Assembly: GCA_009778915.1 (NCBI GenBank)
Contig: WRFH01000008.1
Span: 1 to 63,537, forward strand
Direction: 5' to 3'
Length of the DNA stretch: 63,537 bases
DNA from: Elusimicrobiota bacterium
Lineage (GTDB): Bacteria; Elusimicrobiota; Elusimicrobia; Elusimicrobiales; Elusimicrobiaceae
The notes beneath the pieces are model-generated. The model had not been told where the DNA came from and did not search any database. It saw only the letters and a list, made by a program, of their open reading frames with translations. Both the position numbers and the translations under genes were made by a program. Positions 23,645-32,211 of the stretch are shown piece by piece. Every line of letters begins with the position of its first letter. The stretch's first letter is position 1.

Positions 23645-26600
23645 TTACAGCTCAGACGCTTCGGCTTCCTCCCCGACGGCTCTCTGCGTAAGCGTCACGT
23701 AATCGGCTTTACCGGTGCCGATAAGCGGAATAGCCTCGATAATTTTTACTTTACGCGGCGCGTAAATTTCCGGCAGGCCTTTGGATTTTAAATATTCCAG
23801 AATTTTGGAATAAGCCGCGTCAGGCTGCGTCGTGTAAAGCACAAGTTTTTCGCCGCGTTTTTCATCGGGCACGGACACGACGGCGTGCGCGCTGTCCGGC
23901 CACAGCAGCGAAATCTCGGTTTCCACGGTAAGCATGGGAATCATCTCTCCGGCGATTTTTGCAAAACGTTTAGCGCGGCCTTTGATAAAAACAAAACCGT
24001 TTTCGTCCACTTCCACGATATCGCCGGTTTCATACCAGCCGTCCTGCGGCGGCTGTATTACGCCCGGATTATCCGCTTTAATGTAACCCAGCATAACATT
24101 GTCGCCTTTTATAACCAGTTCGCCGCCTTTTTCAATGCCCGGCACCGGCTTTATTTTATATTCCATGCCAGGCAACATGCGCCCGACGGAGCCGTACTGG
24201 TAATGCATGGGCGTGGAAGAAGTTATGGCGGGCGCGGCTTCCGTCGCTCCGTAAAGTTCCAGCACGCGCAGGCCGAATTTTCTGGCCCATAAATTCAAAT
24301 TGCTCTCTTTAAGTTTTTCAGCGCCCACCGCGACGTAGCGCAGGCTGTAAAAATCATACGGGTGGGCCACTTTCGCGTAGCCGGCGAGAAAAGTATCCGT
24401 CGCGTAAAGTATTGTAGCGTTCGTCTCATAAACAAGCTGCGGTATCACGTGGTAATGCAGCGGCGACGGGTAGAAGAAAACCTTAAACCCGCAAATCGCG
24501 GGCAGTATAAAACCCGCGGTAAAACCGTAAGAGTGGAACAACGGCATAGCGCAAAAAGTAATCTCGTCATAATTAAAAGGTATCACGCTGCAAACCTGGT
24601 ACACGTCGGAAATTACGTTCCTGTGGCTTAGCACCACGCCTTTTGGCGTCCCTTCGGAGCCGGACGTAAAAAGCAGAACCGCCGGGTCCGTCGGCGCGGG
24701 GACATTGCAGACCACGTGATAGGAAATACGCGGCGCCAGCGACATCGCCAGCCCGCGCAGTTTGTCAAAAAGCGTAATTTTAAGTTTATCCAAAAATATA
24801 ACTTCCACGCCGGCTGCCGCCAGCGCATCCACCATCGGCTGCATGTCGGCCTTTTCTATAAAAGGCGTGGCAGTGTAAACCGTCGTTACACCGGCGGTTT
24901 TGCAGGAATCGCAGACGTTTTTTATGCCGGTTGAAAAATTTATCATGGCCGGCACGCGCCCGAAAGCGTGCAGAGCTAAAACAACTATCGAACAGACGCT
25001 CGACGTCGGCAGCAGCACGCCGGCATATCCGCCGGGCTTGATTTTTTCCTTAAACTTGCGCCCCAGCACAAAGGCCGCAGTCAGCGCGCTGCCGAACGAA
25101 ATTTCTTTTTTTGTAATATCGTTCATCAGTTTAAAGCGGTAGCCCATGCGGTAGCGGGAATCTATGAAAGCGTTAAAAATGGTCTGGTCAATTTTGCTGC
25201 TTCTGTACTTCATGTACGCCATAATATCGTAAAGTTCGTTTTCGGCGGCGGCGCGGCGGTCCGAACTTTTTAAATTTTCATTAATTTTAAGTTTGCGCGC
25301 CGGAAGTATGTTGACGGTAATCTTGCTGTCCGGCCTGTCTTTAAATTTTTTGCCGAAACGCGAGAAAACTGAGTACTGCGAGCCTTCTATTGAGACGGGA
25401 ATAATATCCGCGCCGCTGCGTTCCGCAATCATCGCGAGGCCGGGGTGTATTTTCATAATGCCGCCGGTGGTGCTGACGCGGCCCTCCGGGAACACTACCA
25501 CTTTGTTGCCGCGCTTTACCTCTTCAATGACATTTCTGACGGCCAGCGGATTTTCCGGGTCCACCGTATAATAGCGTATAAGTTTTAAAAAAGGCTTAAT
25601 CCAAAATTTTGCGGCCGTCGCGCTGTCCACGACGAAAAACGGCCTTCCCGGCAGATAAACGGCCAGTATAAGCGGGTCCAGAAGAGAGTTTTGGTTGGCC
25701 ACTATGACGGCGTTATTTTTATTATTTTTAAAAGCGTCCAGCCCGGTAATTTCAATCCTGTAAAAAAAGTCCAACACGGCGGTTATGACGGAACGTATTA
25801 TATGTTTGGGCAGCATTAAAACCACGGCGATGGAAAAAATAGTATTTGCCGCCGCCAGCATGCCCAGCATCGCGCCGCTGTGCGCGCCCGCGCTGTATAA
25901 AATAAAAGATATAAGCCCGCCGGTTAAAATAAACAGCGTTATGGCAAGGTAGCAGACAGCCACCATCCTTGAGCGCACCCTGTCCCGCGCGGCGGCCTGC
26001 AGCATGGCGTTAACCGGCAGTATAAAAATACCGCCGAAAAACGCCGTAAAGAAAATATCAATGCACACTCTTATACCGCCATGCGACCAGAAAAACGTTG
26101 CAAAATGCTTGACTTCGGGCAAGTGCGGTATATTTGACAAAGCCCACGCCAAATCTAAAATAAAAATTGTAAAAAACACAACGCTGAGCGGTGCAAACCG
26201 CGTGTTAACTTCCCCTTTAAGAAGGAAAACCGCCATAATCGCGCCGACGCCGACGCCGGCCGCGGCCACCAGCAGCAGATATGAAAAAATGTGGTTGCCG
26301 GCGGCGAAAGTTTCAAACGTAAACGCCTGTATCTGCGTCATAAACACGCTGGCGCACAGCCAGAACCACGCAATCCCCAGCGTGCACAAAAATAAATCGC
26401 GCGAGTGTAAAACCAGCCGCGCGTTCAAAATATTTATTTTTACAAAGTTAAAACTGATTTTATGTACTTTGTCCGCCACCGGCATGGCGGGAATAAGCAT
26501 TGAAGATAAAAACGCCAGCGCCGTCAGAGCGCCCAAAATATAAATAAAAAATTTGCTTTGTATAAGCGCGGGCCCTATGGCAACGCCCAGAAAAATAGCC

Positions 26601-27064
26601 GCGCACGACGATATTATGAAATTGGCGTTTGCGGAAAGCAGATTTTCCCGCCCGGCCAAATCTTCCAAAATACCGTATTTGACTGGGCCGAAGAACGCCG
26701 TCTCCGTCCCTTTAAGAAAAAGCGTAAAAATAAGAATACCGAGGCTTAAATAATGCAGCCCCAGCAGCAGAATGCCGAAAATTATAATGTCAATAAATTT
26801 AGCGTATTTGATGACGGTATCTTTGCCGGTTTTATCGCTGACTTCGCCGGCGAAAACGGAGAACAGGAAAACCGGCGCGAGAAAGACAACTGCGGCGATA
26901 AACATCCAGAGCCACTGTCTGGAGTCCGTCAGAGAAAAAATTTTGTAAAGCGTAAAGGAAACAAAGGCCAGCCTGAATATATTGTCATTAAACACGCTGA
27001 GCGTATGCGCCAGAAACGCGCCGGTAAAGCCCCTGTTCTTAAATAAAAGCAGTAATTGTTTCAT
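23645..27064 (-). CDS. aas: Lysophospholipid transporter / acyltransferase / acyl-ACP synthetase fusion
   Basis: 1139 residues in three modules: an MFS/LplT-like transporter with about 12 helices (about 1-420), a PlsC-type acyltransferase (about 430-620; NQNSLLDP, VFPEGRVS) and an AMP-dependent acyl ligase (about 640-1130; LLFTSGSEGTPKG, ELYGATEAAP, GWYETGDI). Fused LplT-Aas proteins re-acylate lysophosphatidylethanolamine taken up by the inner membrane. Here all three steps are on one chain. The catalytic acyltransferase box reads NQNSLLDP rather than the usual NHxSxxD: the His is replaced by Gln, which may impair or alter the activity. Confidence 0.9.
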   Translation of the reverse strand: MKQLLLLFKNRGFTGAFLAHTLSVFNDNIFRLAFVSFTLYKIFSLTDSRQWLWMFIAAVVFLAPVFLFSVFAGEVSDKTGKDTVIKYAKFIDIIIFGILLLGLHYLSLGILIFTLFLKGTETAFFGPVKYGILEDLAGRENLLSANANFIISSCAAIFLGVAIGPALIQSKFFIYILGALTALAFLSSMLIPAMPVADKVHKISFNFVKINILNARLVLHSRDLFLCTLGIAWFWLCASVFMTQIQAFTFETFAAGNHIFSYLLLVAAAGVGVGAIMAVFLLKGEVNTRFAPLSVVFFTIFILDLAWALSNIPHLPEVKHFATFFWSHGGIRVCIDIFFTAFFGGIFILPVNAMLQAAARDRVRSRMVAVCYLAITLFILTGGLISFILYSAGAHSGAMLGMLAAANTIFSIAVVLMLPKHIIRSVITAVLDFFYRIEITGLDAFKNNKNNAVIVANQNSLLDPLILAVYLPGRPFFVVDSATAAKFWIKPFLKLIRYYTVDPENPLAVRNVIEEVKRGNKVVVFPEGRVSTTGGIMKIHPGLAMIAERSGADIIPVSIEGSQYSVFSRFGKKFKDRPDSKITVNILPARKLKINENLKSSDRRAAAENELYDIMAYMKYRSSKIDQTIFNAFIDSRYRMGYRFKLMNDITKKEISFGSALTAAFVLGRKFKEKIKPGGYAGVLLPTSSVCSIVVLALHAFGRVPAMINFSTGIKNVCDSCKTAGVTTVYTATPFIEKADMQPMVDALAAAGVEVIFLDKLKITLFDKLRGLAMSLAPRISYHVVCNVPAPTDPAVLLFTSGSEGTPKGVVLSHRNVISDVYQVCSVIPFNYDEITFCAMPLFHSYGFTAGFILPAICGFKVFFYPSPLHYHVIPQLVYETNATILYATDTFLAGYAKVAHPYDFYSLRYVAVGAEKLKESNLNLWARKFGLRVLELYGATEAAPAITSSTPMHYQYGSVGRMLPGMEYKIKPVPGIEKGGELVIKGDNVMLGYIKADNPGVIQPPQDGWYETGDIVEVDENGFVFIKGRAKRFAKIAGEMIPMLTVETEISLLWPDSAHAVVSVPDEKRGEKLVLYTTQPDAAYSKILEYLKSKGLPEIYAPRKVKIIEAIPLIGTGKADYVTLTQRAVGEEAEASEL

Positions 27065-27084
27065 CCTCTAACTCCCATATTAAT

Positions 27085-27093
27085 ATTATATCA
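27085..27093 (-). promoter_or_regulatory. Extended -10 (TGATATAAT) for the aas-like gene
   Basis: Minus-strand TGATATAAT lies 20 nt upstream of the ATG. A GAGG site lies between them, so this transcript has a short normal leader. Confidence 0.5.
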
Positions 27094-27120
27094 ATTTGTA
27101 AAAACTATAGAGGTAAAAAC

Positions 27121-27219
27121 ATGTTTGAAAAAGTCAGTTTTTTAATTATCCAAATGAATAGATATCACCCGGACAACACACGCCTTCTGAGTTGTCTCCC
27201 CTCGTCACTTACGGGATAA
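27121..27219 (+). CDS. Possible 32-residue peptide
   Basis: The frame from ATG 27121 to TAA 27219 encodes MFEKVSFLIIQMNRYHPDNT and 12 more residues. A GAGG site lies 8 nt upstream and a strong terminator begins 10 nt after the stop, which is why it is listed. No promoter was recognised on this strand and no family match is known. It occupies the otherwise gene-free 27067-27230. It could equally be chance. Confidence 0.25.
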   Translation: MFEKVSFLIIQMNRYHPDNTRLLSCLPSSLTG

Positions 27220-27229
27220 AGGAAAATAA

Positions 27230-27265
27230 AAGAGCCCCCGGATTATTTAAAAACCGGGGGCTCTT
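27230..27265. terminator. Strong hairpin terminator
   Basis: AAGAGCCCCCGG / CCGGGGGCTCTT, a perfect 12-bp stem with a 12-nt loop. On the minus strand it is followed by TTATTTT. It ends the transcript of the Cys-rich gene at 27374-28222. It lies 108 nt from that gene's present stop but only 18 nt from the second in-frame stop at 27284. Confidence 0.88.
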
Positions 27266-27283
27266 ATAAACCTGTTATTAATT

Positions 27284-27373
27284 TTATATTACCGCGGCCT
27301 GCGTCATTATAACCGGCTTAATACCGCCGCAACCACTACCGGAGCAGGAGCCTGAACTTAAATTGGTACCGGT
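27284..27373 (-). other. In-frame coding-like extension beyond the stop of the Cys-rich gene
   Basis: After the TAA at 27376-27374 the same frame continues for 29 sense codons (TGTNLSSGSCSGSGCGGIKP, then VIMTQAAVI) to a second TAA at 27286-27284. The composition (Gly/Ser/Cys) continues that of the gene's tail, and the terminator follows at the distance expected for the second stop. It looks like a recent nonsense mutation, or a sequencing error, in a longer gene. Confidence 0.55.
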
Positions 27374-28222
27374 TTAAGAACCAGAACCTGCGGGAGGAGT
27401 ATTAGGTCTTGGGCCTGATTTACACTGTTGCGGTAGTGCCGCAAAATCAAAATAGCCGCCGGGACACCGCGCGTTAGCACAGCACCTTTTTATATAAACG
27501 CGGCCTGCTGAATGAACATAATTCCCGCTAAAAAATTCACCAAGCTGCGTACTGTGTTTACGGAAATTATCTCCGGCAATCACACTCGTTTCACCCTTAA
27601 TACACGAATAAGTATATGATGTAGTTAAGCTTGTTTTTGATACTTCTTTGTACTGCGGTCTCTGGGTAGCAAATAGATTCCAAGCAAAACTTAAGGCTGC
27701 TGTCCAAGGACTCAAAGAATTCGTTACAATATCCTGCGGAGCGTGTTTGAGAATCTCGCCGGAATCCCGTATAACATCCTCTGTGCAGCCTATATTAAAG
27801 TCGCAGCTCCTAACGGCAAACCTCGGGTCAGCGGTTGTTAATTTAGCAGAATTTGGTACTATCAAACTGTCAACCTCCGGAGTACAGCCGTCTGCATTGG
27901 CAAACAGAGGACTGCCTGAAGATATGCCGAATTGACCAGTTCCAGGATCATTAGGCTCATTACTCAAATCATCAGCGGCAGGTTGGTTGGCGCTATTGTT
28001 GCTGTTATTGTTGCCCGTATTGCTTCCGGAGCCGCCCCCGGAGCCTGAGCCGCCTTTACCAAACCCAATGCTGGAACTACCTCTCTGCTGCTTGGCATCG
28101 GCGTTAGCCGCCGCTACGCCGGCCTCTTTTTTAGATTCGTCGGAATTTATGACTTTGGCAAAAACCGCGGCGGAAATAAGACATAATACCGCGAATAAAG
28201 CTATTTTTAGTTTGATATTCAT
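27374..28222 (-). CDS. Secreted Cys-rich protein with Gly/Ser/Asn linker, possibly truncated
   Basis: 282 residues. A signal peptide (about 1-22) is followed by a low-complexity linker (GGSGSGGGSGSNTGNNNSNN, about 55-80). A folded domain follows with about ten cysteines (DGCTPEVD, RSCDFNIGC, YSCIKGE, KRCCANARCPGGYF). It is probably exported and disulfide-bonded. It has a textbook promoter (28242-28270) and an AAAAGGAGA site. An in-frame stop may have removed 29 residues. No family was recognised. Confidence 0.7.
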   Translation of the reverse strand: MNIKLKIALFAVLCLISAAVFAKVINSDESKKEAGVAAANADAKQQRGSSSIGFGKGGSGSGGGSGSNTGNNNSNNSANQPAADDLSNEPNDPGTGQFGISSGSPLFANADGCTPEVDSLIVPNSAKLTTADPRFAVRSCDFNIGCTEDVIRDSGEILKHAPQDIVTNSLSPWTAALSFAWNLFATQRPQYKEVSKTSLTTSYTYSCIKGETSVIAGDNFRKHSTQLGEFFSGNYVHSAGRVYIKRCCANARCPGGYFDFAALPQQCKSGPRPNTPPAGSGS

Positions 28223-28241
28223 ATAATGTCTCCTTTTTATA

Positions 28242-28270
28242 AGTATAATAATGTTATTATATTATGTCAA
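28242..28270 (-). promoter_or_regulatory. Sigma70-type promoter of the Cys-rich secreted protein
   Basis: TTGACA (28270-28265), a 17-nt spacer and TATACT (28247-28242), giving a transcript start about 12 nt before the ATG. It is among the best-matching full promoters in the window. Confidence 0.8.
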
Positions 28271-28365
28271 TAGACTTATATTGATAACGTGAAGAATATC
28301 TTTTTTATTGCAGAGAGGTTTTTCGTATTTTCCCTTATCCTGAAGAGAAGGGGAAGAGGAATTTC

Positions 28366-29205
28366 TTATTTAATATCTCTTGTAACCCAGCTGTTGGCGC
28401 CTATTACGGCGCCGCTCTTTATATTTATGGCGCCGAGTATAGTGGCGTTTGCGTAGATTGTCACATTATTGCCTACGTTAGGGTGGCGTTTTACGCCTTT
28501 AATCGGATTGCCGTGTTTATCAAGAGGAAAACTTTTTGCGCCCAGCGTCACGCCCTGGTAAATTTTGACATTATGCCCTATCACAGCCGTCTCGCCTATC
28601 ACCACTCCCGTGCCGTGGTCTATAAAAAAACTTTTGCCTATTTCCGCGCCCGGGTGTATGTCAATGCCCGTCCTGGAATGCGCGTATTCCGTAATAATAC
28701 GCGGGATAATTTGCACTCCTTCTTTATAAAAAAAGTGCGCCATGCGCTGGTAGCATATCGCGCGCAGGCCCGGGTAACAAAGCAAAATCTGGTAAGGGTC
28801 CGACGCGGCGGGGTCCCCGTCGTAAGCGGCCTTTATGTCAGACAGTAAAACTTTTTGTATTTCCGGCAGAGTTGCTATAAATTTGTCCGCCGTTTTCTGC
28901 GCCGCGTTTTTGGTGCGGCCGCAAAATTTATTGTCTTTGCTGAAAAGGCACAGCGTGTTTTGTATTTCGGTTACCAGAAGCGCGCGGCATTTTTTTAGAA
29001 GGCGCGCGGTTTCTTTGCGCGCGGCGGAATCGTTTAATTTTTTATGGGCGAAAAGATTTACAAATAATGCGGTTTTGGCCGCGCGGAAAGCGTCAATAAT
29101 ATTTTTGTGAGACGGGAAAAAACATTCTTTGCCTTCCGGAATATAGACGGGGCTGTTTTTATCTATTAAATTAGCTCGCAGCGCGGCGGCCGTTTTTTCA
29201 ATCAT
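28366..29205 (-). CDS. cysE: Serine O-acetyltransferase
   Basis: Makes O-acetylserine for cysteine synthesis. 279 residues. A helical N-terminal domain precedes the left-handed hexapeptide-repeat domain (about 175-275) with [28 protein letters not shown] and [20 protein letters not shown], all typical of SAT. It is the last gene of the nifU-nifS-cysE series, starting 1 nt from the nifS stop. The link is logical: it supplies the cysteine that NifS desulfurates. Confidence 0.95.
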   Translation of the reverse strand: MIEKTAAALRANLIDKNSPVYIPEGKECFFPSHKNIIDAFRAAKTALFVNLFAHKKLNDSAARKETARLLKKCRALLVTEIQNTLCLFSKDNKFCGRTKNAAQKTADKFIATLPEIQKVLLSDIKAAYDGDPAASDPYQILLCYPGLRAICYQRMAHFFYKEGVQIIPRIITEYAHSRTGIDIHPGAEIGKSFFIDHGTGVVIGETAVIGHNVKIYQGVTLGAKSFPLDKHGNPIKGVKRHPNVGNNVTIYANATILGAINIKSGAVIGANSWVTRDIK

Positions 29206-29206
29206 T

Positions 29207-30367
29207 TTATTTCCTGCCGAACGGGGAAATTTTACGCAGTTTTTCTATGATTGGCGGCAGTTTTTCTATTACAAAATCTATTTCGGCTTCCGTCGTTTTA
29301 TCGCTTAAAGAAAACCTGACGGAACCGTGCGCGAAATTAAAATCAACGCACATAGCGCGCAGCACGTGGCTGGGCTCCAGGCTGCCGGACGTGCACGCCG
29401 AACCCGACGACGCGCAAATGCCGTATTCGTCCAAATGAAGTAGAATTGATTCCCCCTCCACATATCCGAAACTTATGTTTGAAGTATTGGGAAGTCTGTT
29501 CCGCTGGTCGCCGTTGACTTTAGCGTCCGGTATTTTTTCAACCAAAGCACGTTCCAGCTTGTCCCTCAGCGCTTCTATTTTAGAAGTGTCTTTAACGCGT
29601 TTCTCCGCCATTTCCGCCGCTTTGCCGAAACCGACTATCGACGGCACATTTTCGGTTCCAGCGCGTTTACCCTTTTCCTGATGGCCGCCTAAAACGAAAG
29701 GCAGAAACCGCGTACCGCGTTTGACGTATAACGCGCCGATACCCTTGGGCCCGTGTATTTTGTGGCCGGAAAAAGACATCATGTCAATGCCGCTGTCAGC
29801 TACGTTTACCGGGATTTTGCCGACGGCCTGTACCGCGTCCGTATGAAAAAGCGCGCCGTTTTGTTTGGCGATATCGGCAATTTCTTTTATCGGAAAAATC
29901 GTCCCCGTTTCGCTGTTCGCCCACATCACGGAAACAAGCGCCGTGTTTTTGGTTATGACTGAGCGGTACATTTCCATATCAAAAACGCCGAATTTATCCA
30001 CCGCTATATAATCCACGCGCCAGCCTTTGCTTTGCAGGTGTTTAAAAACTTCAAGCACCGCCGGATGTTCAACCGCCGACGTGATTATATGCTTTTTGTT
30101 AGGGAAAGAATTTACGGCGGACATTATGGCCGTGTTGTCTGCCTCGGAGCCGCTGGCGGTGATTATAATTTCGTCGGCGTACTCCGCGCCGATAAGATTT
30201 GCTATTTTTTTGCGCGCCTCGGCAATAGCGTGCTGGCTTTCGCCGCCGAAAGCGTACATGCTGGACGGGTTGCCGTATTTTTCAGAGAAGTACGGCAGCA
30301 TTTCCGCCACAACCTCGGGCGCGGTCTGCGTGGTGGCGTTATTGTCTAAATAAATTACTTTTTTCAT
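29207..30367 (-). CDS. nifS: Cysteine desulfurase (NifS type)
   Basis: A PLP enzyme that takes sulfur from cysteine for Fe-S clusters. 386 residues. YLDNNATTQ at the start, the PLP lysine in [12 protein letters not shown] (about 203), and the mobile catalytic cysteine in [17 protein letters not shown] (about 326). The class is NifS/IscS group I. Its start overlaps the nifU stop by 4 nt. No nitrogenase genes are visible, so a general Fe-S role is likely. Confidence 0.95.
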   Translation of the reverse strand: MKKVIYLDNNATTQTAPEVVAEMLPYFSEKYGNPSSMYAFGGESQHAIAEARKKIANLIGAEYADEIIITASGSEADNTAIMSAVNSFPNKKHIITSAVEHPAVLEVFKHLQSKGWRVDYIAVDKFGVFDMEMYRSVITKNTALVSVMWANSETGTIFPIKEIADIAKQNGALFHTDAVQAVGKIPVNVADSGIDMMSFSGHKIHGPKGIGALYVKRGTRFLPFVLGGHQEKGKRAGTENVPSIVGFGKAAEMAEKRVKDTSKIEALRDKLERALVEKIPDAKVNGDQRNRLPNTSNISFGYVEGESILLHLDEYGICASSGSACTSGSLEPSHVLRAMCVDFNFAHGSVRFSLSDKTTEAEIDFVIEKLPPIIEKLRKISPFGRK

Positions 30368-31221
30368 AAAACCTGCTCAACTTTTATACTCTGCGAAACT
30401 TTTTCTTTAAGCGCGCGCTCGACAAGCATTTTTATTGTGCCGCCGGAAGCGGCGCAGCCGTGGCACGCGCCAAGCAGACGTACTTTGACTGTGTCGCCGT
30501 CAATGTCGACGAATTCCACGGAGCCGCCGTCCATATTAAGTTTGGGCCGCACGTCCTCTTCAAGCGCGGCTTCTACCGCTTTGATTTTGCCGACGACCGT
30601 CATTTTCTCAAACGGTATTTTTCCCGCCGCGGAGACCGGCGTTTCGCAGGAATAAACTTTGTCTATTATTTTTTGGATATCCGGCTTGCACCTGCCGCAG
30701 CCGCCGCCGGCTTTTGTGAAGTGGGTGACGTCTTCCACGGTTTTCAGATTGTTCGCGCGGATTGCTTTTACGATGGTTTCTTCGGAAACGTTAAAACATT
30801 TACAGACTATTTTTGAGCTTTCATCTTCTTCGAAAACGACCGGCTTTCCGCCGGCGCGGTAGGATTTTATCGCGGCTTCCAGCGCTTCCATGCCCATGAC
30901 GGAGCAGTGCATTTTTTCTTCCGGCAGGGAACCAAGTTCATTGGCAATATCCGCGTTGGTTATTTTGGACGCGGCGGCCAGCGTTTTGCCTTTAATCATC
31001 TCCGTTAATATTGAAGACGAGGCAATGGCGCTCGCGCAGCCGAAAGTCTGGAATTTGGCGTCTAAAATCTTCTCCGTTTTTTTGTCGACTTTGATTGTCA
31101 GCCGCAGCGCGTCGCCGCAAACCAGGCTGCCTACCTGGCCGGTGCCGTCCGCGTTTTCAATTTCACCCACGTTTTTAGGGTTTTTAAAGTACTCTTTTAC
31201 CTTATCTGTATAATCCCACAT
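30364..31221 (-). CDS. nifU: Fe-S cluster scaffold NifU (three-domain form)
   Basis: 285 residues with all three NifU parts: an IscU-like domain (about 1-125; cysteines in LVCGDAL, FGCASAI, MHCSVMG), a BFD-like [2Fe-2S] domain (about 135-190; IVCKCFNV, GGGCGRCKPD) and the NifU C-terminal domain with CHGC (about 255). It receives sulfur from NifS, encoded next. An AGGGGG site and extended -10 TGCTATAAT drive the operon. Confidence 0.95.
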   Translation of the reverse strand: MWDYTDKVKEYFKNPKNVGEIENADGTGQVGSLVCGDALRLTIKVDKKTEKILDAKFQTFGCASAIASSSILTEMIKGKTLAAASKITNADIANELGSLPEEKMHCSVMGMEALEAAIKSYRAGGKPVVFEEDESSKIVCKCFNVSEETIVKAIRANNLKTVEDVTHFTKAGGGCGRCKPDIQKIIDKVYSCETPVSAAGKIPFEKMTVVGKIKAVEAALEEDVRPKLNMDGGSVEFVDIDGDTVKVRLLGACHGCAASGGTIKMLVERALKEKVSQSIKVEQVL

Positions 31222-31246
31222 ATGATACCCCCTTATTTCTATATAT

Positions 31247-31255
31247 ATTATAGCA
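31247..31255 (-). promoter_or_regulatory. Extended -10 (TGCTATAAT) of the nifU operon
   Basis: Minus-strand TGCTATAAT, 25 nt before the nifU ATG. It lies back to back with the plus-strand promoter at 31272-31300, in an 85-nt divergent region. Confidence 0.6.
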
Positions 31256-31271
31256 ATTTGGGAAGTCCTGA

Positions 31272-31300
31272 TTGTAAGCCGCGCAAAATTAACCTATAAT
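31272..31300 (+). promoter_or_regulatory. Full promoter giving a leaderless mRNA
   Basis: TTGTAA (31272-31277), a 17-nt spacer and TATAAT (31295-31300), ending 6 nt before the ATG at 31307. It is the clearest leaderless arrangement because the -35, spacer and -10 are all good. Confidence 0.7.
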
Positions 31301-31306
31301 TTCAAC

Positions 31307-32086
31307 ATGAACATAGAAAAACCGATGGGCTTTGAAGAACTCTTTGCATACACTGCGGATATTTTTAAAAAAATATTCCCGCGCGTCTTTATAATATACG
31401 CGCTTTTGGGCGCTTTGCCCGGAGCGTTATATAACGCTTTTGTAAAGCCCGGAGCCGTATCGCAAGGTATCATTCTGCTGCTTGCCTTGGCATTAATGGT
31501 TCTTGCTTTTTTAGTGATGTTCATTATATTTTTTTATACGCTGGCCGGAATAAAAAATGAGCCGCTCAGCCTAAACCAATGCTTTGAAAAAATCGGCGAA
31601 GCGGTGTGGCCCGTGATAACGGTTGTTATTATGGGAATACTGCTTATCATCGCGGTCTCAGTTGCGCTTGCAATCATATTCGGAATTTTTACGGCTATCG
31701 GGACCGCTATGTTTTTACCAGGCCCCAAACCCGGCACGCCGAATCCGGCCGTGGGAGCTGTTGCCGTTTTAGTTCTCATCCCTTTTGCGCTTGGTATTAT
31801 TTATCTGTCCATGCGCTGCTATTTTGTTATGAATTCCGCTTTAATGGATAAAACCGAATGGTTTACGCCGTTTAAACAAAGCTGGCGGCTGACTAAAGGG
31901 AATTTTGGCAAAGTTTTTGTATTTATGCTGATTTTTATGGCTTATGGTTATGGTATTGTGTTACTGAAATTCGGTACTACGCCGCTTGCCTCTTTTGTAC
32001 TTATGCTCGTTTTAAGCCCGATACCGTTTTTCCTGTCCATACTTTTTAATATTTTGTTTTTTAACCTTTATTACAGTAAAAAATAA
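31307..32086 (+). CDS. Polytopic membrane protein, unknown
   Basis: 259 residues with about six membrane helices, starting after a short soluble N terminus (GFEELFAYTADIFKKIFPRVF). The PFKQSWRLTKGNFGKVF segment before the last helices resembles the glycerophosphodiester-phosphodiesterase membrane-domain/DUF975-like proteins, but this is a weak resemblance. It is a single gene with its own leaderless promoter and a palindromic 3' hairpin. No function is proposed. Confidence 0.7.
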   Translation: MNIEKPMGFEELFAYTADIFKKIFPRVFIIYALLGALPGALYNAFVKPGAVSQGIILLLALALMVLAFLVMFIIFFYTLAGIKNEPLSLNQCFEKIGEAVWPVITVVIMGILLIIAVSVALAIIFGIFTAIGTAMFLPGPKPGTPNPAVGAVAVLVLIPFALGIIYLSMRCYFVMNSALMDKTEWFTPFKQSWRLTKGNFGKVFVFMLIFMAYGYGIVLLKFGTTPLASFVLMLVLSPIPFFLSILFNILFFNLYYSKK

Positions 32087-32096
32087 TTATTTGCGG

Positions 32097-32134
32097 AACA
32101 GCGGGGCCGCGGCATATGCCGCGGCCCCGCTGTT
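32097..32134. repeat. 38-bp perfect palindrome, probable terminator
   Basis: Two 19-nt arms with no spacer, centred on CAT|ATG at 32115/32116 (AACAGCGGGGCCGCGGCAT and its complement). It starts 11 nt after the stop of the membrane protein gene and is followed by only three T residues. Confidence 0.75.
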
Positions 32135-32148
32135 TCTCCGTCTATAAA

Positions 32149-32157
32149 TGCTATAAT
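32149..32157 (+). promoter_or_regulatory. Extended -10 (TGCTATAAT) of the DMT-transporter operon
   Basis: TGCTATAAT within the 17-nt string AAATGCTATAATAATGT, which recurs unchanged before tRNA-fMet at 40807-40823. The leader of about 50 nt contains GCGCTATAAGCGGCGC and a GGGAG site. Confidence 0.6.
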
Positions 32158-32211
32158 AATGTCCAGGATACGACCGCGCTATAAGCGGCGCATACCGGGA
32201 GACGTAAAATA

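Noticed and set aside
22601-27064. Horizontal transfer of the dehydrogenase/aas segment
   Set aside because: The G+C-rich third-position style (GCG, CCG, GGC) and ribosome-binding sites match the surroundings; no mobile element borders it.
27374-27376. Selenocysteine or pyrrolysine explanation for the internal stop
   Set aside because: The codon is TAA, not TGA or TAG, so neither recoding applies.
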